Under the pieces are notes generated by a model. It ran no database searches, was not told where the DNA came from, and saw only the letters and a program-made list of their open reading frames with translations. Shown piece by piece: positions 21,821 through 33,079 of a DNA stretch of 64,000 nucleotides; positions within the stretch are counted from its first letter, which is position 1, and each line of letters starts with the position of its first letter. The translations under genes were made by a program, and so were the position numbers. The stretch comes from Isoetes taiwanensis (lineage: Eukaryota; Streptophyta; Lycopodiopsida; Isoetales; Isoetaceae). The stretch is taken from the NCBI GenBank assembly GCA_021234155.1, contig JAJEKV010000035.1, positions 8,241,891 through 8,305,890 of the forward strand, given 5' to 3'.

Positions 21821-23680
21821 TGTCTGACATGGATACCGCATCGGCGATCGATGTTTTCTCGATGTCACGACATCAATGATCAACTGACCAAGTCTCATCA
21901 ATGACTAGGGTTTGACCACTAGCCCACCCACGTTTCTTCATTGGCAGTTACAAAAGCCATGTCATGGTTCTTAGATGTAGTTCCCTAGTAGTGTCACTAA
22001 CAATAGATATATCAACAGCAAGGAAGGCCTAAAGCCTGATCTCTTGCGGATCATCTACTTCTTTACTAGTGATGATCATACTGGGGATGACATCATGACC
22101 AAAAGAAAAGAATAAAATCAAGAAAAGGTAATTTCAAGGGCAACCTGCAATAGACACAATGGATTTGGGAAGCATTGCTTGAATCATGACATATGCCTCA
22201 ACAATGAGATGATTAGAAGCTGAAAGGACTAGGACTAAGGACGATCAATCAAAGATAGTGTAAAATTTGCCCCAAAAAGATTTCAGACAAACTTTTGTCA
22301 CAAAATCAGGCAACGTTAACATAAGATAAAACAAGCATGCCTAAAAGTCAGTAATTGGCATACTAATATATTTGGTCAAAAGTGGCCCATTTTTTTTCAA
22401 GTATAAATTAGGTATGCTTAATGGAATTGAGCTTGCCAAGAGAGTTACCAATGTTGAGGCTTTCGCTACTTACAAATCAAGGCAGACTTTTGTCTCTGCC
22501 TTCCTAATTGCTCCTATTCCATGTCACATATCATCTACTTCGGTTGAATGCCATGTTGTGTCATCTTCTTCCTCATCTGCCTCGACACTAGTTAAATCCG
22601 CTAGTATCACCAGCTCTTGTGCCTTCTTCTCAAGCTGCTTTTGCACCATCACCATCTTCTAGTGCATCTTTGTCTCAATTTATATCACTAGACCTTCTTA
22701 ATGAGGATCAACACTCTCGTCTTCAGGACACTGCTCACAAGAAAGAATCATTGTAAGATGGTCTATTACGCGTCAGAAGAAGCTTGCACGTTGCAACAAT
22801 AGCTCAACACCTCAACATGCTCTAGTTCACTCTGTGGATGTTTCGGCTCCAATGGTATGATTATATATTATTCTTCTCTTTGTAGGAGAAGAAAGTGGTT
22901 TAGCTTGCATTGTATTGTCACATGCTTGGACTGGTGGCCCTGCTAGCTGGATCAAATTATCCACTGGGTTTTCTATTCATGTCTCTGTATTGTATTATGT
23001 ATTATCGTGGAGTGTTATTAGTAATGTCTGATGTCCTTTCAAAACAAAGAAATGAAATGAAAAAAGTTTGCGCATCTTCAATTTGGCGGGGGGTACCATT
23101 CTTCCGCCCACATCCTTTTAATGGCCCACTTTTTGCTTTTGAACACTCACATTTTGTCCCTTCATTGCATACTTTTGCCCTTTAATAGCCCGACTATTAT
23201 AATTTGGACAAGATGTATGGTCTATTGGGTGTGGGCCAATGAATGTCAAGTGTGAGCAGTTTGGTGGCTCATTGAAGGGCATTTGGTGGTCTATTCAGGT
23301 CAAAATAGCTATACAACCTAAAAATGTTAATAGTACTAAAGTTGAAATCTAAATTCTTTAAATTTCATTTAAACTATATCAAAATTGGGGGGTTAAAAAG
23401 ATTAAACCCATCGTGGGTACTTCGTAGGCACCCTCCCCTAGACCGTATTTGCATTTCCATAAATAAAAATAGGTAATAATTCGTGAGTATTACGAATTCT
23501 TCAAATACTGTCAAACGTTCATGCACACTTATCATACTTCGTGCCTGGGGGGCCGACTCAAGGTTCTGATTCTCGAGCTGGAAAGCTCACGTTTGTATAC
23601 CTGCAAAGTAGACGCCCATTCAATGCATTCACGTCTTAATAACAAAGTCTAAAAACACGAGTTTTTTGAACCAACAAAAC
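21821..23680. other. Non-coding stretch upstream of the CLC gene
   Basis: One Ser-rich frame (22,372-22,662) and a short one at 22,910-23,185 have no recognisable domain and are probably chance. The last 200 bp before 23,680 are the likely upstream promoter of the CLC gene. No repeat boundary was identified. Confidence 0.4.
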
Positions 23681-23684
23681 TATG

Positions 23685-23692
23685 TATATAAA
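23685..23692 (+). promoter_or_regulatory. TATA box of the CLC gene
   Basis: TATATAAA lies 121 bp upstream of the chosen start codon, predicting transcription from about 23,715-23,725 and a leader of roughly 90 nt. Another ATG-like frame starts in the leader (from 23,759, non-ATG in part), but the family alignment supports 23,813. Confidence 0.65.
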
Positions 23693-23812
23693 CCCATTTG
23701 TTCCAGCTGGGCTCTGAACAGACTCGCGCCCACGAGCTTACAGGCATTATGAAGAGATGTGCGCGCTGTCTTGATTCAGAATTGCTGTTTTGAACTGAAA
23801 GGAAATCTGAAG

Positions 23813-26800
23813 ATGGCAGATTCTGACCATGATATGGAGGTCCCTTTGTTGGAGCATTCTAACAAAGAGTCTGAAATTGAGGTTCCTTTGTTAGAGCATG
23901 AGGATTCTGATCGGATTTTGGAGGAAATGGCAAATATTGATGGCGAAAGAATGGATCTGGAAAATCAATCAGTTCTTACACCGAAAGTCAGTACGTTGGA
24001 GCTGCATAGCAAAGAAATGGGAGTTGAAAGCCTAGACTATGATCCTATTTTTAGTCTAGTACAATACAAAACTACCAAGGCAAAGAGCAGGCGGCACGTT
24101 TATGGGTAATACTCTTGACTCCATGCCTGGATATATTTTTGGGATTACAATTGTTAACTAGGAACAGTCTTAATAAATATCCCCCCCATGTAGAGCACTA
24201 AATTCAACTGTGTCTAATGAAACATATCGAACTCCGTTGTCTGAGCTTGATATTCATGGCGTTGACACAACGTTTTGCAATCTTTTTTACATAGTTTGAT
24301 AAGTTGCATAGAAGGACCTACATGAGCGACCTCCTTTTATTCATCTAAGAAACCTGTTCTTGGTCTGAGTACTTGTGTAGGTACACTGGCGTGACACTTG
24401 CAAAGTGGACCGTTACCATTCTTCTTGGAATCCTTGTTGGTAAGAATTTGTGCCTGCCTTGTTTACATTATTGCTAGGATATTGGTTATTAAGTGTCTCA
24501 CCATTGGCAAAGGGCAGCCTGATAGCAATCAACACTTAGTAGCTGATTAATCTTCTTGATATGCAGGACTTGTGGCCTATGTAATTGAGTCTTCACAAGA
24601 GTACATTGTTACTCACAAGGTATTTGCTCCCAGTTGTCCTACAGATATTCTTTAGCAGTACGTTGTATTTTTCTCTTATGACTTCTTAGCTGAAGATTAA
24701 CTTGATGCACTTGTTTACTAATAATTAAACATCTTCATGCAAATAATTTTATCTTCCACTCATAGTTCATGCATAATTATCTAGCAAAATAAGTGGAAAT
24801 ATTTCAATATCATTTATTTTTAGTCTGTCTTTGTTTTCTCGTGAGTCGCTTTACCATTTAAGATCCTAACTTAAACAACTACATGGAAATTTTTTTGTTA
24901 TTGTTTGTATAAACTTTTATATTTCTAAGCAATTTAACATGTTTCAAGGCATATGGTTTCCTTGTTTCATGTTTTTTTAACCTGAGTTCTTTTAATTGCT
25001 TCTATTCTTTCTGTGCAGAAACAATTTTCGCAGAAATTGATGTCACATAGTACCTTTATTTCTTTCATTGTGTTTACTGCTCTCAGTATTTTTCTGGTGA
25101 CAATATCAAGCTGCTTGGTACTTTTTTGGGCTCCAGCAGCTGCTGGTGGTGGGGTATGTGATTTTGCGATGTTTTCCCACCTGTTTTTTTTTCCTCCCTT
25201 TAGTAAAGCCATGTTTTATGTGTTGATTTTTATTAGGTTACACTTGTCATGGCATATTTAAATGGAAACGATATTCCAGACTTTTTCCGATTTAGCACTC
25301 TTGTTACAAAGGTAACCTTCTGAAGGATGCTTCAATGTGCTGAGTTTTTGGTTCTAACAAAGTAGTGAACTATATTGTTGCTGCAGATTATTGGGACTAT
25401 ATGTAGCATTTCTTCTGGATTGATGGTATATCATTCTTCACTTGTGTTCACAGTTTACGTGTAGAGATATAAGGCATTGATTTTTATGACAGCTTGGTCA
25501 AGAGGGTCCAATGGTACATATTGGGGCTGCCCTTGCCTCAACATTAACGTGGATGCATGGAAGTGTTCCACTACAAAAGAAACCCCGTGCTCTTGAGTCA
25601 AGAGCATGCCTTCAACTTAACGCTTTACCTTTTGTAAGCAAAATATTTTCAGATTGAATCTCTTCGTATTTTTTCTTGTACAATTCATTTATTGCAGTGA
25701 AAAACCCATGAAGTATTTTTTTTAAGCCTTAGGAAAGCGAGAACTATATTAACTAGTCTTTTTCGCAGGACTTCCATAATGATAAAGACAGAAGAGAGTT
25801 TATTTCAGCTGGTTGTGCCGCAGGGTAATTAATGTTCCTTACTTGGAATACCATGCTTTTTAATTTTCACTCACTCCTAATTTTGCAGGTTGGCAGCAGC
25901 ATTTGGAGCTCCTATAGGGGGTGTGCTTTACTCCTTGGAGGAAGCATCAAGCTTTTGGTCGCGAAAGGTACAGATTACTTGTGATGCAGTCTATAAGACT
26001 TCTAATGACTTCTCAAATCTATTGCAGGTTATGTGGCGGTCTTTGATCTGTTGTACATGTGCAACTATGATTCTAGCCTTGATCAACGAATGGTATGCGC
26101 AAATAAGTATCAATTTCTGTCAACTAAGCTATAGGCAAATATGTGCAGGAACATTGTAGACTGATAGAAACTCCAAATCCATTCTTTTGCGAATATGGCT
26201 TAGGATCTCATTGATATAGTTGGCAGCCGAATGTTCTAATCTTGCATAGTTGCATCTAGATCATGCTCCGTCTTGCCTTTTGTCATGATGGAACAAGTAA
26301 GCAAGTAATAACTAGTACCTTACAGAGGTTGCAAGATTTTACGTGAACTTTACTTATAATATATGTTGGCACATGAGATGGCCTAGGATTACATGTGATG
26401 CTGATTATATCAAAAGCTTCCAACTAAAGAGATTATGGGCATATAAGGGGCATGTACATGACTTGAAAGTTTTTAGAAGGAAGCTTCCTTAGAAGCAATC
26501 TATCTGTCATTCAAATATTGCGGTTCGTCATAGAATATTTCAGATTTTGCTGCAAAGGATCATTGCTAATGACAGATCATCAATGTGGTTGGCATATTAA
26601 GTAGTTCTATGTCCTTCAATTCCATCAATATGATCACTAGAATGAAAGCCATTATTTGCGCTCCAATTTCATGGGCAAGATTTTCAGAGTGCCAAAATTT
26701 TCCTTGCAGGGAGTATTCAGCATCTTTACCAGGGAGCATGTCGTTTCATGGACTTCAGGTGACATTGACATGTGACAAGTTTGAATGATCCACGGATGCC

Positions 26801-29167
26801 AATTTAGGGTATACTGAGCATGAGCATGTTCTATTGTCCTTACAGCCAGAATTTATAATTCGGGATCTGCCTTTTTTTGTCATCACTAGTGCCTGTGCGG
26901 GCATCCTTGGAGCCATTGTGAATATCGCCCATGGGTGGATTGACCAGCTAAGGCCGCCATCAAGTCGCAAATTGGCAAGGTACTTTTCAACGTTTATTTC
27001 TATGTGTATATTATTAATTGATTACAAGTTTTGACGTGGAACAGGGTGTTGGAGGCATGCACTATCACCTTAATCTCTATTATTTTCATGTTTGGCTTGC
27101 CACTTATATTTGGCAAATGCTTACAGGTGCCCCAAAATGTTCCTGCAGGGTAGGATAAGCCTCTCATATTTTCCATATTAAGTATCTTTTTCAGGGTAGT
27201 TTTTGATTTGATTATTCCCTTGTTTAGGTCATTTAATGAAGGCTACTGGTTTAGATACAATTGCCCAAAGAAAGAGACAGAGAGTGGAATTCTATACTAT
27301 AACGACTTGGCCACATTGTTTTTCTCACTTCCTCGGCAGGTATTCTGTTTGTGCTTTTACTTCACTTCCTCATAACTTACAGTGCAAGCATTTTACAGAG
27401 CATGCAACAATTCTATCAAAGAGGATCCGGCAGTCCCATTGAATTTACAACAAGGAGCTTAGGTATACATGCTGTTTCAGTCTTCGTAATGTTCGTTTTG
27501 GCATATGGGGTTGCTACACCAGGAGGAATATTCATGCCTTCAATGTTGGTGAGTAATGACATTACAGTTTCTTATCTGCATTGCTGGCTTTCTCAGATAA
27601 TTTTTGGTGTATAATAAATAGCTTGGGGCATCATTTGGATTATTCGTGGGGCAAATATTGGAGCAAATATTTCCAGGGTAAACATTATATAGCATTACAA
27701 AATATTGTATGTGCGATGTCCTTATACTGCCCTTTCCAGAGGTAATGTACAACCAGGGCTTCATGCACTCGTGGGATCGACAGCAATGCTTGGTGGTCTT
27801 TTCCGTGCTTCAATTTCCCTTGTAAGTTACAGTTAACTAATTAAATTAGTCTTATTAAACCATAGGACTGTTTTTGAAGTAGCAGATTATGTTCTTCAAG
27901 TGCTTTCCCCTTTATGCTAAAGTTTGATTTCAGGTTGTCATAATGGTCGAAGGGACTGGTGGAATTGACTTTATTTTGCCAATTATCACAGCTATAGTTG
28001 TCTCTAATTGGGTTGCACATCATATACATCACAGCGGTGCATATGAAGCCGATTTAGAACGAATAGGCAAGTCATGTTTCAAGTTCTTCCAAGTGTTGTC
28101 AATTTGACTAGATTTGAGTTATTTTATATAATGCTACGTGCAGGAGGCGTATGTTTTCTCCATAGTGAACCGCCACATGAAATTGCAGCATTAACTGCCG
28201 CTGATATTATGTCATCTAATGTCCTCTGCTTGAATGAGGTTGTTTAGAGTAAAAATTTTCAGCTAATGTTCTTTGGCATCTTTTCACTATTTTCTTGTTC
28301 CTCCTTTCATAGATTGCTCCTTTCAGAGAAGTTGTTGAACTACTGAAAACCAGTAGGCACAATGGATTTCCCGTGCTAAGGAAGTCTAGCTTCAACTCCC
28401 CCGATAAAACCGGAAAGTTTGTTGGTCTTATTCTTCGACATCAGCTTCTTCTGCTACTTGAGCAACATGCATTTGTGGAAGTGGATTCCATATCACCATA
28501 TCCTGCTAGACCACATCAGTATTCCTTGTATGAAAAGCAAATACCAAAAGAATTGCAAGTGCTTGAGCATGCTATGCGAGTGTATCATCATTATCATTAT
28601 CCTCATCGAAGATATTTATCATCAAGACCAGAAGTTGTGGAGGAATTAGGACTTGGTGAGATTTTGGAATCAAGTAAAGAAAATGACATTAGACAAAACA
28701 AGAAAATGTTGGCATTGGATTTGCGGCCATTTATGAATCGAGCCCCATTGACAGTAAGAGTGTCAATCCCACTTCCCTTTATGCATCTAGAGTTATGGTT
28801 TTCATTCATCTGATATGAAATATTGTATGCCATAATTTCTTGTATAGGTTCGGCGTGAATGCTCAGCACAAAGGGTATATATTATATTCCGAACTTTGGG
28901 ACTACGCCATTTATGTGTAACGGACTCACACAACAGGTGAAAATTCATGGCTATTATCTAAAGGATTGAGAAAATAAATGAGTATTAACCCATTGCTTAA
29001 AAAAATGTAGAGTGATCGGGATCATAACGAGGAAAGATATTGCTATGGCACAAAAGGTTGCATCTGCTGATAAGTTCCGGAAATCTTTCCAGCATTGGGA
29101 CTCTGATGTTAGGAGTTTTAACGAAAGGCAAAGAGACCAAGTAAATAAACTGTATAATTTACCCTGA
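23813..29167 (+). CDS. CLC-type anion transporter, ClC-6/7 and plant CLC-d branch (22 exons)
   Basis: Predicted anion/proton exchanger of an internal membrane, about 865 residues. Exons by splice sites and family fit: 23813-24105, 24381-24439, 24567-24619, 25019-25153, 25237-25311, 25387-25425, 25493-25633, 25769-25824, 25889-25967, 26028-26092, 26710-26758, 26846-26979, 27045-27149, 27228-27339, 27399-27548, 27622-27677, 27740-27821, 27934-28066, 28144-28238, 28313-28753, 28848-28936, 29011-29167. They sum to 2,598 nt with no stop. A polar N-terminus carries repeated VPLLEH motifs (acidic dileucine-like), then the channel domain. Motifs: LGQEGPMVH (gating Glu about 222), GGVLYSLEE (proton Glu about 302), GGIFMP (about 507-512), two CBS domains (about 621-705 and 790-850). 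Odd: GSGIP is GGGVT, and the conserved pore Tyr is His (about 542). One intron (after 28,066) needs a GC donor. Exons 11 and 15 are the least certain. Confidence 0.93.
28067..28143 (+). other. GC-AG intron of the CLC gene
   Basis: Only a donor at GGCAAGT (exon ending ATA-G) joins in frame to GA-GGC-GTA in the next exon, giving ERIGGVCFLHSEPP. The nearby GT four bases on would shift the frame. GCAAGT is the standard sequence of the rare GC donor class, so the choice is well supported. Confidence 0.75.
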
Positions 29168-31727
29168 AACAAGTTTTCCAAAAGTTTGGTATTCTTTTTT
29201 GGAGAGGCCATTCATGGCGAGATGTATTATATGTAAGTGTGTAATATATAAGTTTGTGGTTGTGAAAAGGATTTGTACGCTTGGAAAGAATCATGTCTTA
29301 TTTAAAAAGTAATGGCTTTTTTCCATGAAAGACAGTGTGCGAGCCCACTCTGAAAACTAGGGAGACCATTATCCCAATCTGACTTCCTGTCTCAAGTTAT
29401 AAGTCAGAATATTGAGCTAAGAAAACTTTGACTAACACAGAATTGAAATGGGGTCCTCTGTTAATGATTGAAAGACTATTTTGATTAAACAGAACTTTTA
29501 CGCACTCTCGGCTGGAAGCAAAAGGATTAAAAAAACACCTTGTAGAAGCTGTTTAGCTCGGCAGAGGGCTGAGAATTAGACCTCTTGACGAGGAACCCTT
29601 GAAATTTCTTGAAACCTTGAAACCTAGCGCGCTCTCTCTGTTTCCCGACCATGAAACCTCGATATTTTACCTTGAAGCCTCGATTTTTCAAACGCGAGGC
29701 TCAACTTTGAATGCCTGTTTTGGAATGAGTCAGAATTTGAACGCCTGCCTCTATCAAGATGCAAATATGCTGCATCCAATTTCGGGATTGAATACCTGTC
29801 TCTAGCAGATTTCGTGAGTAAGTAAGAACCCCATTGATGCGTCCTAACAGTGGAAATAGTACTATCTGATGCGAGGGGAGGGTGTTTGGCTGCGCACTTA
29901 AGGGAGAAAGTGTTGCAGCAGCGACATGGCAACATGCCCAACAAGACCACCTATTTTATAAATTTTGTTGCATGCAAAGATGGCAAAGCCACTTAGGCCA
30001 CTTAAGGCTGCTATGCAAAATTGCTTATTTTATTGTGACAATAAGATCTAAATCCATGTTTCAAGTAACATTCACAGCTCAAACATAACCTTAACAAAAA
30101 TTGTAGTGTGATTTCAGTCAATGTAATTCTTTTGTGCGAATGTTCTCATTCAATACTTCTCTAGACAAAAGATATGGTTTAACATAAGAAAATTAGGAAC
30201 CAACTTCTTTCTACATTGGCCAACCTACAGAAAAGACCACCACAATAAATATTAGTAATTTTGCTTGTGCCTACAAGTCCTAGCATGTTGTTCAAAATAT
30301 ATGAACTACAAGAAAATTCAAACAGTTTTTCAGTCAAATAGATTGCTTTCTTTAGTAACGTTTTTCACATCAGATATGGACTTACTGTAATAATATAAGT
30401 AAACCTGCAAATGCTGCTCAGATGTTACCAAGTCATGTACTGTTTAGATAGATGGTTTGACTAATCCAAAAGCCATAACATAAAAGAAGTTTCTAGCATG
30501 CATAATTTAAGCATTCTCCCCTTTCCATATGCTCCCTGTTCTGGCTAGACATGACCGATGTGATAGCCTTTCTTTAAGTTCAATGGTTAGGCCTTCGGCT
30601 TTCTTCTTTGTAAATTAAAATTTTGACCATTTAATAAAATTTTAAATTTATGCATCCTTCAGTTTAGTTGTGACCACATTCAAAAATCTCTATTTCTTTT
30701 GCAAGTCATCAACTGAAAAAATAACTCGTAGATCTTATTTCCTAGAAAGATATACGACAGAGATACACACAAGATATCATAGATGCAGTGAAAACAACAA
30801 CCTTTACGTTTACGCTATCTTTACATGTGATTTTGCAGCATGCAAATAAACCTTTCATTATAGTTCTAAGTTTTCCTAAAGGAAGAAGCAAGATGTATGA
30901 ATACTTGCAGCAGAGTTCCCGATCTATAGTCCTCATCCAATACATTTCTACAAAAAGATATGGTTTAACAGAAGAAAATTAGGAACCAACTTCTTTCTAC
31001 ATTGGCTAAGCTACAGAAGAGACCACAATAAAGAATTTTCAGTAATTTCACTTGTCCCTAAATCACAAGCCGTAGCATGCTGGTCAAGAAGTGCATGGTG
31101 CTGGAGTTGAATAATCATAAAGATTCGGGTACATGAAACATGGCTTTGGTGATCGCTTACAGGCGCCACTACTATGGTGCTGCTACGAGCCCTCGTCGTT
31201 ATGTGCGCAGCCCTAACGGGAACCCTAAACATTTACGTGGCCATTTTCTACAATAGCCAATGGCAATTATCCACGTCTGCGACTGACAACGACACCTTGA
31301 CTGGCCACCCTCCCCTACCTGGATAGTATAGGAAAGGAAAACTGAAGGAAAACTAGCAACTAGCAGTAATGCAGGCTTTGGGAGGGGATTAGAAAAGTTG
31401 GAAGGGTAGCATGGAGAATGATGGCCGAGAGGAAGCCAGGTGTACACTATAAGGAAGGGACATTCACAAGTGAGACAACAAAATAGGTATGCCATTTCAT
31501 AAATAGAAACTGCGTTTGCTATTGTTGCAACCTCTAATTTTTCTTTTTCAAGAAGAAGAATAAATGTAGTAGGCTCAATTAGTTTTTTTTTTTTTTTAGT
31601 TAGTTATATGTGATGAGTGCATTTTGTACTTTCTAGAACATGTGGCATGCACTGAGAATATTGGTATCCTAAATAACTTGGGATGTAATAGTCAGGACCC
31701 TTTGGGTAGATATCTGCTTAAATTATA
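29168..31727. other. CLC 3' flank and AT-rich spacer with a direct repeat
   Basis: The first 150 bp should contain the CLC 3' untranslated region; no strong AATAAA signal was picked out. A block of about 150 bp occurs twice in direct orientation, 30,150-30,300 and 30,937-31,095 (AAAAGATATGGTTTAACA, then AATTAGGAACCAACTTCTTT), spaced about 785 bp. No gene is recognised. Confidence 0.5.
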
Positions 31728-31755
31728 CTAGTTATGGTGCCCGGCGTTGCCGGGC
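31728..31755 (-). mobile_element. Helitron 3' terminus (minus strand)
   Basis: Read on the minus strand: a perfect 7-bp GC-rich hairpin (GCCCGGC, loop AAC, GCCGGGC), a 7-nt spacer, then CTAG followed by T. That is the standard plant Helitron end: a hairpin a few bases before CTRR, inserted next to T. The element body therefore extends to the right, toward higher coordinates. I could not find the matching TC start or any Rep/helicase coding, so it is a non-autonomous or truncated element of unknown length. Confidence 0.75.
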
Positions 31756-33055
31756 TTTAGTAACAATTTGAAAGTTAAATAACTATTGTACAAAAATCTT
31801 AGCTGACTGCGAACATCTTCTAGTGTGTTGTTTTTCACTATATGATACCTCTACCAGAATGATGTTAGGGTCAGGCATTGGTAGGCTTTGACAACCTATA
31901 AAGTTTTGGATTACAATGTGAAGGCAACAACAGTTATACTTGAAATCGTGTATGTCAACTATAAGTAATGTTTGCTTGAAAGTTGTAGATGTAGTTGTGT
32001 TGAGTTGCCCTAATATAAGAATTAAGTGTGTTGTTTTTAATTTATGCATTATGGATTTGATTAGGCCATAGAAGCATAATGATTAGAGATGAATGCACTA
32101 TACTTCCGGATTAAATTATATGGTGTTATCAAATGCGATCATGTATGTCGTAATGAGAGGTATCGACATATTTAATATTCAAGTGATTTCTTAAGATAGA
32201 TAGAGCAATTGATTTCGAAATTGAAGATATTATGAACGATACCCCAATATATGGGTCTAATGCCAATTCACCCTAACGTGGATCTAGAATTATTCGTTTA
32301 TGCTAGTCGATCCAATATGGATATAATGTATGTTTCAAAAATTCATCCTAATATAGGTGTAATGCTTCACGCAGTAAATAAAATGAGAATATCTATTCAA
32401 TGTCTACTCAAATGTAGTTTTGTGTTGATTTCTTGGAATAGTGTAATTGTTAGGCTTATCCATGTCTGATTCTAATTCATACAGTAAATAAGAAAACCAT
32501 GTTTATTCAATATGTATCCAAGCGAGTCAATGTGTATGGTGTATTTGCTGTCATTACTCACTGCTAAAGTTGCTTGTGAAATAGATAATAATGTTGCATG
32601 CTGTATCCAGTAATTCATGCATTCTATATTCAAGTAAATTCCTCAGAAGACTGTTTGCACACATTATAATGTAGTCGTCTCTACTACATATGGGCTACAT
32701 TAAGATTGCAAGAAGCACCCATGGGAAAACTCAAAAGCATCAATTGAAGACAAAGTTTCAAAAAGAGAAACAATGGTTCTTCTCATACATTAGTCTTTTG
32801 GGAATTGCCATCTTTACAACAAACAAATGGTCAGCATTCAACTTTGGAGCTGGCACCTTTAGAGCTTCCATACCATTGTTTGAATTTACCTAGATGCCAA
32901 CAGATCAAATGCCTTAGTAAAAATATTTCTCAAATTCACCATTTCAAAATTACCTTTTTCATCACGCAAAAAATATGGTAACCAATTACATCAATGGTAA
33001 TTTCTAAGACGGCATCAAGATAGCTGATGGAAATAGTAGAGTGGAAGGTAGTTGC

Positions 33056-33079
33056 CTCTCTCTCTCTCTCTCTCTCTCT
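33056..33079. repeat. (CT)n microsatellite
   Basis: Twelve uninterrupted CT units. It lies in intergenic DNA with no gene nearby. Confidence 0.9.

Noticed and set aside
22372-22662. 96-aa Ser-rich frame upstream of the CLC gene
   Set aside because: No domain, low complexity, and no splice-linked neighbours; coding not supported.
32670-32690. TCTCTACTACATATGG as the 5' end of the Helitron
   Set aside because: It resembles plant Helitron starts, but lies on the plus strand while the 3' terminus at 31,728 is on the minus strand, and the preceding base is not A.
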